A stretch of 64,000 bases of DNA from Roseiarcus sp963836695 (GTDB taxonomy: Bacteria; Pseudomonadota; Alphaproteobacteria; Rhizobiales; Beijerinckiaceae). Under the pieces are notes generated by a model. It had not been told where the DNA came from and ran no database searches. It saw nothing but the letters and a program-made list of their open reading frames with translations. The stretch covers positions 261,734-325,733 of the forward strand of contig CAWIKX010000002.1 of NCBI GenBank assembly GCA_963836695.1, given 5' to 3'. A program made the position numbers and the translations under genes. Positions 45,850 through 54,893 of this stretch are shown here, piece after piece. Position 1 is the stretch's first letter. Each line of letters starts with the position of its first letter.

Positions 45850-46761
45850 ATGGATCGGCTCGCAGCCATGTCGCTGTTGGTCACGGTTGCGGAGGCCGGC
45901 AGTCTCTCAGCCGCGAGCCGCAAGCTCGGCGTGCCGCTGCCGACGGTCAGCCGCAAGATTTCCGATCTTGAAGCGCATCTGAACACGCGCCTTTTGACCC
46001 GCTCGACCCGGAAGCTTGCTCTTACGGATTCAGGCGCGGCCTATGTCGCCGCAGCCAAACGCATCCTCGACGAGGTGAGCGAGGCCGAGCGGGTGGCGTC
46101 CGGGGAACAAGCCGCGCCGCGAGGCGAACTCGTGATCACTGCGCCTTTGGCTTTCGGCCGGCTGCATCTCCTGCCGGTCATCACCGAATTTCTGACCCAA
46201 TGGCCCGAGATCGACGTCCGGCTGGTCCTCGCCGACCGCAACCTCCACCTGATCGACGATCATGTGGACATCGCAGTGCGCATCGGCGCGCTGGCGGACA
46301 GCGCATTGGTTTCAACCCGGGTTGGCGCGGTGCGTCGTGTTGTTTGCGGCAGTCCGGCCTATTTTGCCGCCCATGGCGCGCCGCAGAGGCCGGAGGATCT
46401 CGCCGCGCTGAGCGCCGTGACGTTTGGCCAGGTTGCGGCTTCGGAGCATTGGAGCTTCCGCGATCCCAAGTCGAAGCGCGAAAAGCGCATCGTCATGCAC
46501 TCTCGTCTCTCCGTCAACACAGCCGAAGCGGCGATCGACGGGGCGGCCGGCGGCCTCGGCGTCACACGCGTTTTGTCCTATCAGGTGGCGCAAGCGGTCT
46601 TGGACGGCCGAATTCAGATTGTCCTTAGCCAGTACGAACCAGCGCCCTCGCCGGTCAGCCTCGTCCACGCTGGTCAGGGATTGATGCCGCTCAAGGTGCG
46701 CATGCTCTTGGATTTTACCGCGCCTCGGCTGCGGGCGCGGCTTGCGACTGCCTCCGACTGA
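45850..46761 (+). CDS. LysR-family transcriptional regulator
   Basis: The 303-residue protein has the N-terminal winged helix-turn-helix (LLVTVAEAGSLSAASRKLGV followed by PLPTVSRKISDLEAHLNTRL) and the periplasmic-binding-type effector domain with RLHLLPVITEFLTQWPEIDV, typical of the DsdC/YhjC-like group. The nearest candidate target is the divergent PPOX gene. A dyad 12 bases before the ATG could be the autoregulatory site. Confidence 0.92.
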   Translation: MDRLAAMSLLVTVAEAGSLSAASRKLGVPLPTVSRKISDLEAHLNTRLLTRSTRKLALTDSGAAYVAAAKRILDEVSEAERVASGEQAAPRGELVITAPLAFGRLHLLPVITEFLTQWPEIDVRLVLADRNLHLIDDHVDIAVRIGALADSALVSTRVGAVRRVVCGSPAYFAAHGAPQRPEDLAALSAVTFGQVAASEHWSFRDPKSKREKRIVMHSRLSVNTAEAAIDGAAGGLGVTRVLSYQVAQAVLDGRIQIVLSQYEPAPSPVSLVHAGQGLMPLKVRMLLDFTAPRLRARLATASD

Positions 46762-46768
46762 AGTCGTC

Positions 46769-49700
46769 CTACTGCGCCGCCTGGATGTTGGGGAAGGCGA
46801 TCTCGATCAGCGTGCCTTGCTCGCGCCGGCTCTTGATCGAAAACTCGGCCTTGTTGGCTTCGACCAGCGCCTTGGTCAGCGGCAGGCCCAGACCCGCCCC
46901 GCCCTTGGCTCCGGTCTTGCCAACCTGGCTGAAGGGGGTGAGGGCAAGCCCGACCTCGTTCTCATTCATGCCGACGCCAGTGTCGCGTACGCGAATCACC
47001 GCCTGCCCCGCAGCGTCGACCGCCGTCGAGACGATCACCTGTCCGCCCGGCTCGTTGAACTTCACCGCGTTCGACATCAGGTTCAGCATGATCTGCTTGA
47101 GCGAGCGCTCGTCGACCATCACGCGGGGCAGGCGATCGTGGAGCGAGACTCGCATGATGACGCGCTCGCGCGCGGCTTGCGGCTGCATCAGCGACACGCA
47201 CTCGCGAATGACGCTATTGGCGTCGACGGAGGCGAAAGCGAGTTCGAGCTTGCCCGCCTCGATCTTGCTCAAATCGAGCAGGTCGTCGGCAAGGCTCATC
47301 ACGTGGAGGCCGGACGCGTGGATGTCCTTGAGATAGTCCTTGTAACGCTCGTTGCCGACCGGACCGAAACGCTCTTCCATCATCACTTCGGCAAAGCCAA
47401 GGATGGCGTGCAAGGGCGTCCGGATCTCGTGACTGACCTGGGCGAGAAAATCCGTCTTGGCGGCGCTGGCGGCTTCGGCGGCCTCGCGAGCCGCAATGAG
47501 GCGGCGTTCTGTGTCGCGCTCGCGGCTGAGGTCGCGCAAGAGGGCGCAAAACTGCGGCGCCTCGCTCGGGCCGATGCGCGCCAGTGTCAGCGCCAAGGGG
47601 ATCGAGGCGCCGTCGCGATCGCGTCCGACGACCTGGAGCGGCCGAAACGCTTCGGCTTCGCCGCCGCCCTGGCTCAAGCTTTCGAGCCTTGCAGTCGCCT
47701 CTGGATGGCTTTGCGGCGCGAGCAGCATCAAGAGACTTTCGCCCGCGATCTCATTTTGATGGTAGCCGAACAGGCGTTCAGCGGGTGCGTTCAGCGACAG
47801 GATGCGGCCCGCCAAATCGAGGGTGACGGCGCCGTCGCTCGCCCGATCGAGCATCGCCTGAAGGTCGCCATTCGCCAAACCGCCGTGGCTCGCCGCCTCG
47901 CCCCCGGCTGCGCGCATTCTCGCCCTAAGTTCCGCCTCCAGCGAGCGGCGGAGCGCGATCAGCGTCGCCGGCGCACCGTCCCAGCCGATCACTTGCGCGT
48001 GGCCGTCTACAGACAAGACTTGGCCGTCCGCCCTGACGATCGCGACCGCGTCGACGTCTTCGGCCGCAATGGATCGCGGATCGCGATCGCGGAACATCCT
48101 CGAGAGCGCATTCGCCGCCTGGAACTCTGCGAAATCGCGATAGCCAGCAAGCTCGAGCAATGTCCGATTGGCGTAGAGAGCCCGGCCGTCGCGGGCGACC
48201 AGGGCGCCGACCGGAAGACGGTCCAGAACCGCGCTCGCGTTGCGCCGAACCCCGTCATCGTCGGCGCCGCGCGTCGCCGCCCCATCGCCTTGCCGATCCG
48301 CCGGCTGCTCGGCGCGGCTGTCAGCGCTAGGTTCGCAGCGGGTGTCCGCCGCCGCCCATTCGTCCGAGAGGTCGTCGCGCGAAGCCGGCGTGCGGCCGAC
48401 CAGAGCGCGGGCAATCTCCCGGAATGCGTCGCGCTCGCTCCGACTCAGCTCCACGCTCTCGGTGGAAAAGTTTTGCGCTGATTCGCGAGCCAGCGCGTCA
48501 AGCGCGCCCGGGCGGATCGGAACGATGTTGGATGAGACGGCCGGCGTCGGGTGGCGAAGGACGTAGATCGCCGCGGTCCGCTCGGGCAGTGGTGGCGAAG
48601 GCTCGGTCGCCGTGGAACTCTCCGTAGGATCGGCTTCCTCGCTTTGCTCTACGTGCGCGACGGAATCGCTCGCCTCGGCGAGGCTGGGAGCGGACTCGGC
48701 TCCATCCGCTTTGAGCGAAGCGTCGAAGGGCTGCACATCATGAGCGTCGAGTGTCGCAGGCTCGAGCTCAAGTTCGACCCGCGCCCCCGCGCTTTCAGCC
48801 GCCTGAACCTCGAATTGAAGCTCGGCCGCGCGCCGCGACGACTCGGATTCGACCGCTTCGGGACGCGTCGGTTGATCGTTATCGGCAACCTCTGCCGATA
48901 CTTCGCTCAAGGACACAGCGACGGCCTCGATCTCCTCGCCCAAGACGCCGAAACCGCGGTAGCCCAGAAACTCGCGATGGCGGCCGAACACCGGCGCGGC
49001 GGACAATGCGATCCGCCGGCGTCGATCAAGCCCAGGGAGGGGCCATTCTAGAACGATGTGGGCGAAGGTTTGGCGCTCGCCGAGCACGCGGGTCAGTTCG
49101 TCGCCGCGATCCAACCCGACGCGGTGGATTAGAGCCTCAATGGGTTCGCCCCGATCGGGCGCGTGGGCGCCGACCGCTGCGACAAGCACGGGATGCGACT
49201 CGCCAAAGCGGCCTTCCTCGTCAAGGGTCCATAGAAAGCGCGAATTCGGAGGCGCCGCGCTTTCCGGATGCGGCGACAACTTATCGTCTAAACCCGACGC
49301 CGGCATCTCTTCCGACCGCAAAGCTTCGCGATCTGGACCAGGCGCGGACGGCTCGTCGGACGCGATGCCCAGAGCCGGAATCGACGCCAGAACCCAAGTC
49401 GCGTCTCCCGGCCCGGCGATGCGGATGCAGTGCAAGTTGAGGCTAACCGGGCGCTTGTCGAGAACAACACGCATCGGCTCGAGACGCGGCGGTCCGCCAA
49501 CGGGAAGCGTCGCAGCCAGGCGCCGCAGGCGCCGCGCCAACGGCCCCTCGCCCCCCATCAGCCGCGCTTCGAGCGCCTCGCAGTCCTTGGCGCCAAACAG
49601 AGCGAGCATCGCCGGGCTCGCGTTCACGAGGAAGCCCGCCGGAAAGAGGAGCGCAAGCCGCGCGTTGCCTTTGAGCCATTCTTGCGGCGCGTCATGTCCG

Positions 49701-49810
49701 AGCGCCGCAGCGGCTCGCTCACGCGAAAGCGGCGGGGAGTCGGCGGCGGACGATGGCGGCGAGTGGGTCAAGTCGGCGCTCGTGAGTGGACATCGGATCG
49801 GCGCAGTCAC
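46769..49810 (-). CDS. PAS-domain sensor histidine kinase (PdhS/DivJ-PleC-like)
   Basis: The 1013-residue protein has no obvious TM helix. It has a long variable N-terminal half rich in Ala, Glu and Ser, PAS domains at about residues 530-620 (LPVGALVARDGRALYANRTL) and 650-760 (SLNAPAERLFGYHQNEIAGE), and a kinase core: HisKA with the phosphorylatable His at residue 794 (SHEIRTPLHAIL), N box NLMSNAVKF, DTGVGM and GAGLGL. The H-box neighbourhood GFAEVMMEERFGPVGNERY is typical of the PdhS family that controls DivK in Hyphomicrobiales cell-cycle regulation. The partner is inferred, not seen. Confidence 0.88.
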   Translation of the reverse strand: MTAPIRCPLTSADLTHSPPSSAADSPPLSRERAAAALGHDAPQEWLKGNARLALLFPAGFLVNASPAMLALFGAKDCEALEARLMGGEGPLARRLRRLAATLPVGGPPRLEPMRVVLDKRPVSLNLHCIRIAGPGDATWVLASIPALGIASDEPSAPGPDREALRSEEMPASGLDDKLSPHPESAAPPNSRFLWTLDEEGRFGESHPVLVAAVGAHAPDRGEPIEALIHRVGLDRGDELTRVLGERQTFAHIVLEWPLPGLDRRRRIALSAAPVFGRHREFLGYRGFGVLGEEIEAVAVSLSEVSAEVADNDQPTRPEAVESESSRRAAELQFEVQAAESAGARVELELEPATLDAHDVQPFDASLKADGAESAPSLAEASDSVAHVEQSEEADPTESSTATEPSPPLPERTAAIYVLRHPTPAVSSNIVPIRPGALDALARESAQNFSTESVELSRSERDAFREIARALVGRTPASRDDLSDEWAAADTRCEPSADSRAEQPADRQGDGAATRGADDDGVRRNASAVLDRLPVGALVARDGRALYANRTLLELAGYRDFAEFQAANALSRMFRDRDPRSIAAEDVDAVAIVRADGQVLSVDGHAQVIGWDGAPATLIALRRSLEAELRARMRAAGGEAASHGGLANGDLQAMLDRASDGAVTLDLAGRILSLNAPAERLFGYHQNEIAGESLLMLLAPQSHPEATARLESLSQGGGEAEAFRPLQVVGRDRDGASIPLALTLARIGPSEAPQFCALLRDLSRERDTERRLIAAREAAEAASAAKTDFLAQVSHEIRTPLHAILGFAEVMMEERFGPVGNERYKDYLKDIHASGLHVMSLADDLLDLSKIEAGKLELAFASVDANSVIRECVSLMQPQAARERVIMRVSLHDRLPRVMVDERSLKQIMLNLMSNAVKFNEPGGQVIVSTAVDAAGQAVIRVRDTGVGMNENEVGLALTPFSQVGKTGAKGGAGLGLPLTKALVEANKAEFSIKSRREQGTLIEIAFPNIQAAQ

Positions 49811-49928
49811 ACGGCCGACAATTCGGGCTTTATCGTTAGCGAAAGCTTAACGCGGCCGTAGAATTTGCGCCACGGGGGCGACGACTCTCATTGTTTTCAG
49901 GGTTAAAATTCTCGCGGCGGCAAAAATG

Positions 49929-49957
49929 TTGCACTGCAGCAAAAAATCGGCTATGTT
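49929..49957 (+). promoter_or_regulatory. Promoter with PhaR-like operator before phasin gene
   Basis: TTGCACTGCAGCAA (49929-49942) is a dyad (TTGC-N6-GCAA) of the TGC-rich type bound by the polyhydroxyalkanoate repressor PhaR. TTGCAC also works as a -35 with TATGTT at 49952-49957, 17 bases on, so a bound repressor would cover the promoter. Confidence 0.6.
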
Positions 49958-50006
49958 AGGTCAAAGAGCGGATGCCAACTCCTGGCGGACGCCGAAAGGG
50001 AAGAGC

Positions 50007-50372
50007 ATGGCCAATTCGCCGTTCGAGGTTCCAAACGAGATGCGTGACTTCGCCGAGCGCAGCGTCGAGCAGGCGCGCAAGGCCTTCGAGGGCTTTCTCA
50101 CCGTCGCGCAGCGCGCAACCGGCGCCGCGGGCGAATTGTCCAAAGCGCCCGAGGGCGGCGCAAAGTCGGTCAGCGCGCACGTGCTGTCCTATACCGAACG
50201 CAACGTCAACGCGGCATTCGATCTGGCTCAAAAGCTGGTTAAGGCTAAAGACCCGCAGGAGGCTCTGGCCCTTCAGAGCGAGTATCTGAAGACCCAGCTC
50301 GCCGTGTTGCAGGAGCAGGCCAAGGAGTTCGGCTCGGTCCTGCAAAAGAGCATCACGCCCGGTTCAAACTGA
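50007..50372 (+). CDS. Phasin
   Basis: The 121-residue protein is all-helical and Ala/Lys/Glu-rich with EMRDFAERSVEQARKAFEGF and FDLAQKLVKAKDPQEALALQ, the phasin_2 pattern. It would coat polyhydroxyalkanoate granules in the cytoplasm. The ATG at 50007 is preceded by AAAGGGAA; the frame continues upstream to 49926 but that part overlaps the promoter. It is followed by a second phasin gene. Confidence 0.9.
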   Translation: MANSPFEVPNEMRDFAERSVEQARKAFEGFLTVAQRATGAAGELSKAPEGGAKSVSAHVLSYTERNVNAAFDLAQKLVKAKDPQEALALQSEYLKTQLAVLQEQAKEFGSVLQKSITPGSN

Positions 50373-50437
50373 GGAGCGGCGTCCCGCCGCCGCCCGGCGT
50401 CAGATCACAATCGTCAACATCAACATCGAGGTTATTT

Positions 50438-50974
50438 ATGGCGAACGCACGCAAGAAAAGCCCTGCTCTCAAAAGGAGCTCTGTTCTCAAGTCGGTTTCC
50501 GCTTTGGCGCCGGTGGAGGTCGAAGCCCGGCCTGTAAGCGCCGCCGCGCCGCTCAAGGCCGAACTTTCCGTCGCATCGGCGGCGGAGATTCAACAGAGCG
50601 TGCGCAGCGCGCTTGAAAAGGGCGTGGTCGAGTCGCGCGCGGTTTTCACCAAGGCCAAGATCGCTACCGATGAAACGTTAAGCGCATTTGAGGTGAGCTT
50701 CGCGGCCGCCAAAGACAGCGCGCTCGCGATCCACGCCAAGGCCTTCGAAGCGCTGCGCGCCAACGCGGACGCCGGTTTCGATTTCCTGAAGGCCGTGTCC
50801 GCTGTGAAGTCGCTCCCCGATCTCGCTACGCTCCAGACCGAGTTCGCCCGCAAGCAGTTTGAAACGATCGCCAGTCAGACCAAGGATTTCAGCGCGCTGG
50901 CCCAGAAGGCGATGGCGGACGCCGTCGAACCGATCAAGGGCCAAGTGGCGAAGTCGTTCAGGGTCGCTGTCTGA
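50438..50974 (+). CDS. Phasin-family protein
   Basis: The 178-residue protein has a basic, Ala-rich N-terminal extension of about 45 residues and then a phasin helix domain (SVRSALEKGVVESRAVFTKA and LPDLATLQTEFARKQFETIA). It lies 65 bases after the first phasin, and GAGG precedes its ATG by six bases. The basic extension, like those of PhaF/PhaM types, might bind DNA, which is inference. Confidence 0.88.
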   Translation: MANARKKSPALKRSSVLKSVSALAPVEVEARPVSAAAPLKAELSVASAAEIQQSVRSALEKGVVESRAVFTKAKIATDETLSAFEVSFAAAKDSALAIHAKAFEALRANADAGFDFLKAVSAVKSLPDLATLQTEFARKQFETIASQTKDFSALAQKAMADAVEPIKGQVAKSFRVAV

Positions 50975-51125
50975 CCTCGATTCGCTTTTGGCGGAGCGGT
51001 CCTCCCACGCTCAGCCAATGACGCCGTCCGCCGTTGCGGGCGGCGTTCGTTTGTTCCGGCTCGCAAGCGAACCCAAACCTTGCGCCGGTTGGGCTTTGTC
51101 ACTAGTTTCCGGCCAAATCGGTCAG

Positions 51126-51202
51126 GCCGCCATAGCTCAGTTGGTTAGAGCGCTAGATTGTGGATCTAGAGGTCCCCTGTTCAAGCCAGGGTGGCGGTAC
51201 CA
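51126..51202 (+). tRNA. tRNA-His (anticodon GTG)
   Basis: A complete cloverleaf of 77 bases ends in an encoded CCA. The acceptor GCCGCCA pairs with TGGCGGT, the anticodon stem CTAGA/TCTAG encloses TTGTGGA with anticodon GTG at 51160-51162, and the T arm is CCCTG-TTCAAGC-CAGGG. The discriminator is A73, as in alphaproteobacterial tRNA-His, where the usual G-1:C73 pair is missing. A genomic G stands at the -1 place. Confidence 0.95.
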
Positions 51203-51441
51203 TCAAAAAATCAGCGTTTAGGTGCGAGCGGCTACGCGGTGACGATGGGCATGAGCTCGGCGCCCCCGAGCCTCGACTTGAGCCATGATGCTGGTCGGGT
51301 TCGCAGGGCTTGGCGCTGCTGGCTATCGGGCGAATCGGAGCTCGGCCCCGGTCGCATAAAAACGGTGGCATAGCCGTCCAGCTTCAGGCCTCGCGAGGCG
51401 GATGATCACATCGCCGCACATCTCAGGCTGGACGTCAGGTG

Positions 51442-52017
51442 TTAAGGGGTTTTGGGGTCGATTGCTGGCTGACCACTCCCTCTCTCCGTCTCAGGCGTTT
51501 TAGGCCGAGCCTTCGAGTTCGTCACAGTCACGCTGTCGGAGCGGCAGAGGTTGACCAAGACTTGCCCGAAATGACCGCCGGATGGATCGTAAGCGGCGCG
51601 GCGGACCCAGCAGTTAGTGGGAAAGATCATGGGCGGAATTTCCGCGCCTACGGGATCGGGGACATAGCCACCGCCGCTAAAGCCGCCGCTGCTGGTGGCA
51701 TTTCGCGTGGCGCCGCCGCTGCCGGCATTTCGCGCGCCGTCGCTGCTATAGCCAGAGCCATAGCCCGGGCCATCGCCATAGCCATAACCATAGTCGTAAT
51801 CGTAACCCCCGCAGTCGAAATTGAAGCCGCAATTGTAACCGTAGGCGTAGCCAAGAAGGAGATCAGGCGCACGACCGCCTCTATGGTGGCGAGGGAAGAG
51901 GCCGCCATGAAAGCCGCCGCCGTGGAAACCTCGCCCGTGAAAGCCGGCGAAGCGGCTTTCGCCATAGGCGGGAGCGGCGAGCAGGATCATCAGAAACACG
52001 AGGCGAAACCCTAACAT
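51442..52017 (-). CDS. Secreted Gly/Tyr/His-rich protein, function unknown
   Basis: The 191-residue protein has a signal peptide (RLVFLMILLAAPAYG), a block of GFHGGG-type repeats, then YGYNCGFNFDCGGYDYDYGY and a C-terminal globular-looking part (PMIFPTNCWVRRAAYDPSGG) with Cys residues. The style is similar to the secreted repeat protein at 4209-4619 although the sequences are not close. The ATG is followed by a strong hydrophobic core. No known family. Confidence 0.72.
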   Translation of the reverse strand: MLGFRLVFLMILLAAPAYGESRFAGFHGRGFHGGGFHGGLFPRHHRGGRAPDLLLGYAYGYNCGFNFDCGGYDYDYGYGYGDGPGYGSGYSSDGARNAGSGGATRNATSSGGFSGGGYVPDPVGAEIPPMIFPTNCWVRRAAYDPSGGHFGQVLVNLCRSDSVTVTNSKARPKTPETERGSGQPAIDPKTP

Positions 52018-52451
52018 TTATAGTCTCCTTCGCCTTGACCTCCAGCGCCGTGCACAACGCGCCTGACCAAAGCCACCCTCCTCGCGTCGACACGCTCCAG
52101 CGCTCGAAGCGCGCCACTTGCGCTCTGCCGTCCGGGAAAGGGGAGCGACCAAGGAAGTCAGGAACGCCCCGGCACTGAAATCGCAATGTCCTCGCCCGAA
52201 AATGCCGGCGCCCGGCACGTGGTTCCGAAAAAATTCCAGTGATACGACCGCAGCCGCAGACGATCTCTTCTTCCCGACACGCTTTCATGACCGGGCACCT
52301 GGACCCTCGGCGCCCTCGCCTTGTGGAGCGCTCGAGAGCCAGGGATCTCTACGTTAACCTCTTCTGGCTATCGGGGTAACCAAGCTTCTAAACAACTCAT
52401 TAAAAGGCGCTGCGTTAACGTCCCCAACCTACACGCTAAGGGAGGACGCAG
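52018..52451. other. Intergenic region, no recognised gene
   Basis: No open frame on either strand has a supported start or motif. The promoter of the secreted protein gene must lie in the left part, that of the small membrane protein in the right part. Confidence 0.4.
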
Positions 52452-52646
52452 ATGGGTTGGGTTGCCGCACTCGTCACCATCCCCGCGATCGCCATGCTGG
52501 GCGTTACCTTTTGGCGCATGGAAGGCGACAAGGGATGGCGCGATCAGGCCGAAGGCTTGCGGGAGCGACTGGAGCAAGAAGGACTTCCCCGGTGGCCGCC
52601 GACCACGGGCTCGCGATGGCGAGCAGCCGAGCGTGCTGATGGATGA
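52452..52646 (+). CDS. Small single-TM protein
   Basis: The 64-residue product begins MGWVAALVTIPAIAMLGVTF, one TM helix, and then has a soluble, charged tail (WRDQAEGLRERLEQEGLP). GGAGG lies six bases before the ATG, an ideal ribosome binding site. No family is known. I accept it for the ribosome binding site and TM-tail pattern. Confidence 0.6.
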   Translation: MGWVAALVTIPAIAMLGVTFWRMEGDKGWRDQAEGLRERLEQEGLPRWPPTTGSRWRAAERADG

Positions 52647-52913
52647 CGTAGCAGGCTGAGGCGCAGCCGCGAGGGCTAGTCCAACAGCGAACGCCACCAA
52701 TTCCTCCGACATTTCTCTTGACAAAATCAGAAATTTGTCGTAAGAATTCAGACTAGCGGAATCTCTGTCGCGCTCACCGGTTGACGGGCGGGAAGACGAG
52801 AAATCGCGGTTGTTTGAACCGTTGATCCACAACCTGACGCGAGGCAAGGCGAAAGGCCAATTTCTCTATTTTTCTCGCTCGTAACTAATTGAAAAGTCTC
52901 CAATTCGTCGAAG

Positions 52914-52982
52914 TAAACGCTAGTAAATGGAAGCTAATTTACTAGCGTTTAGGCCCGTCTAGCCTCATTTTGCTAGCGCTTA
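52914..52982. repeat. Second TAAACGCTAG decamer array
   Basis: TAAACGCTAG at 52914-52923, CTAGCGTTTA at 52942-52951 and CTAGCGCTTA (one mismatch) at 52973-52982. The same decamer forms the array at 21095-21153. It lies in the otherwise empty 52647-53055 stretch, 74 bases beyond the end of the antiporter gene. Confidence 0.7.
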
Positions 52983-53055
52983 TGCGGAAAAATTCCCGCT
53001 TTGGTTGCATCCCCCGCTTTCCGTAGCCGCGACGTACAGGTTGCGCGCGCCCCGC

Positions 53056-54201
53056 TTAGGCCTGGAAAATCAGAAGAATATAGGCCGCGAACAGCAAGAG
53101 GTGAACGACGCCTTGGAGCATATTGGTTCGGCCGCTCGTAAAGGTGATCATGCTGACCCCCAGAGTGAGGATGAGGAGCGGAAGGTCGGTATGCTCGAGG
53201 CCGAGGACGGTCGGGCGCTCGATAAGGTGATTGATGACGAGCACTGCAGGGATCGTCAGCCCGATCGTCGCCAGCACGGAACCCAAGGAAATGTTGACTG
53301 CGCGCTGCATCTGATTGTCGAGCGCGGCCTTCACCGCTCCGATCGACTCGGGCGTCGCCACCAGGAGCGCAATAAAGATCCCCCCGAGCGGCGCTGGCGC
53401 GTGCAAAGTCTCAAGCAGATAGTCGATCGGCGGCCCGAATTGCTCGACGAGATAGACGACTGCCGCCATGTAGGCGGCCAGCATCACAATCGAGAACCAG
53501 ATGGGCGCCTCGGCCCCCTCCGCCTCCGTGGCCGTATGGCCCACGTCCTCGAAATAGCCGTGATACCGCCCGGTCTGCAGAACGAGAAAGAGCAGGTAGA
53601 GGGCGAGCGATAAAATCACCAGGACGAATTGCTGCTCGACCGAATAGATCGGGCCCGGAGTCGTCTGCGTGAAGTCCGGCATGATGAGGGCGAAGGTCGC
53701 GAGAGGCAGGAGGACGCTGAGAAAAGCGTTGGCGCCCTGCAGATTGAACGTCTGCTCTCGATGCTTGACGCCGCCGATCAGCAGCGTGACCCCCACCATG
53801 CCGTTCATGATGATCATGATGACGGCGAGCAGCGTATCGCGCATCAGAGTCGGATTGGGGCCGCCATGCCGCACGACCGCCGAGATTGCGACGACCTCGA
53901 TCGATGTGATCGTGAGTGTCAGCAATAGCGTCCCGTAGGGCTCGCCCAGATGCCTCGCGAGGCTTTCCGCATGGCGGACAACCGACAGGGACGAGAAGAG
54001 CACCACCGCGAAGAGCCAGAGCAGTATCGCTGTCAGGATCAGCGGGTCGTTGAGGCGCGAGAAAATCCGGTCCTCGAACAGAGCGAACGCCGCTACGGAC
54101 GCTATGCTGACAAGTAAGAACCATTCGGCGCCGACGAGCGAAGCTAAGCCGCGGCGCGCCGGCGTTTCCGAAGCGGGTGCAAAAACGTCCTTATGCGTCA
54201 C
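53056..54201 (-). CDS. Calcium/sodium:proton antiporter (ChaA family)
   Basis: The 381-residue membrane protein has about 11 TM helices and two CaCA alpha-repeats: GTLLLTLTITSIEVVAISAV in the first half and LLVATPESIGAVKAALDNQM in the second, each with the conserved acidic residue for cation transport. It would extrude Ca2+ or Na+ in exchange for protons. The start ATG at 54201 is the only good one in the N-terminal segment. Confidence 0.9.
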   Translation of the reverse strand: MTHKDVFAPASETPARRGLASLVGAEWFLLVSIASVAAFALFEDRIFSRLNDPLILTAILLWLFAVVLFSSLSVVRHAESLARHLGEPYGTLLLTLTITSIEVVAISAVVRHGGPNPTLMRDTLLAVIMIIMNGMVGVTLLIGGVKHREQTFNLQGANAFLSVLLPLATFALIMPDFTQTTPGPIYSVEQQFVLVILSLALYLLFLVLQTGRYHGYFEDVGHTATEAEGAEAPIWFSIVMLAAYMAAVVYLVEQFGPPIDYLLETLHAPAPLGGIFIALLVATPESIGAVKAALDNQMQRAVNISLGSVLATIGLTIPAVLVINHLIERPTVLGLEHTDLPLLILTLGVSMITFTSGRTNMLQGVVHLLLFAAYILLIFQA

Positions 54202-54622
54202 GCGGGATTCGCTCTCCGGAAGAGTCTTGGCTTCAAGTCTAACGGGGATGGCCGTTACCGCCTATGGGCAACTCGGGGTGGGAAGCAAGCCGAACTCGAC
54301 TCCAAGGGTCCGTTAAGCTGGTTGGGCGCCTGCATTGGATCGAGGCAGCCCGTCGCCGCAGATCATCTGACGCCTTGGATCGCTGACAACCTCTTGCTCA
54401 GGTGCGGTCACGTTGCTTTTCGCCAGGACATGCCAGCAAGGACGTTCGCCGGAGGCGATGCGGCTGCGGCTTGGAGGCTAAGCGATCGGTCAGATCGCGA
54501 CGGATCCAGCCCTCCTCGACATATGTGCCAGTTGCAAATCGATCTCTTATTAGGTCAAGCAGGAACAATAACCCAGTCAGCCGGGTTACGTCGTCTTGGA
54601 CCATGGCATTGGTGATGGTTTG
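54202..54622. other. Region without supported gene
   Basis: A plus frame 54193-54615 and a minus frame 54398-54604 are open but lack motifs. The right half of this stretch begins a locally AT-richer patch that continues to about 55620. Confidence 0.35.
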
Positions 54623-54886
54623 ATGGAATTAACATCCGCGGTAGGAAAATCTCCTCTTAAAACGTCAGTAGCGTTATTAGAGATCAATAAAGTCACTTCT
54701 CAGTTGTATTTAACCAGAGACGATATTCAAATTATCGATACGGGCGATAAGAAGCGCCTTCAAACCAGATGGACCCTGTTGTCGATTTGTTTTTCACAAA
54801 CGTTCTTGTATAAATGGCGCTGCCAGCCGGTGGTCTGTTACTCGACTCAGCCTTATTGGGTCGAATCAATCCTGTCTAACGGTTAG
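54623..54886 (+). CDS. Hypothetical protein in low-GC patch
   Basis: From the ATG at 54623 the frame encodes 87 residues beginning MELTSAVGKSPLKTSVALLE, with SQLYLTRDDIQIIDTGDKKR in the middle. The codon use (many A/T-ending codons) is unlike the surrounding chromosome. No family is recognised. It ends seven bases before the methyltransferase gene, so it may be a co-transferred small gene or an eroded fragment. Confidence 0.4.
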   Translation: MELTSAVGKSPLKTSVALLEINKVTSQLYLTRDDIQIIDTGDKKRLQTRWTLLSICFSQTFLYKWRCQPVVCYSTQPYWVESILSNG

Positions 54887-54893
54887 GCCAGTC

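Noticed and set aside
46742..48481. 579-codon open frame on the plus strand
   Set aside because: Antisense to the PAS histidine kinase, whose motifs are complete; the plus translation has no motif.
53005..53613. 202-codon plus frame
   Set aside because: Antisense shadow of the cation antiporter gene.
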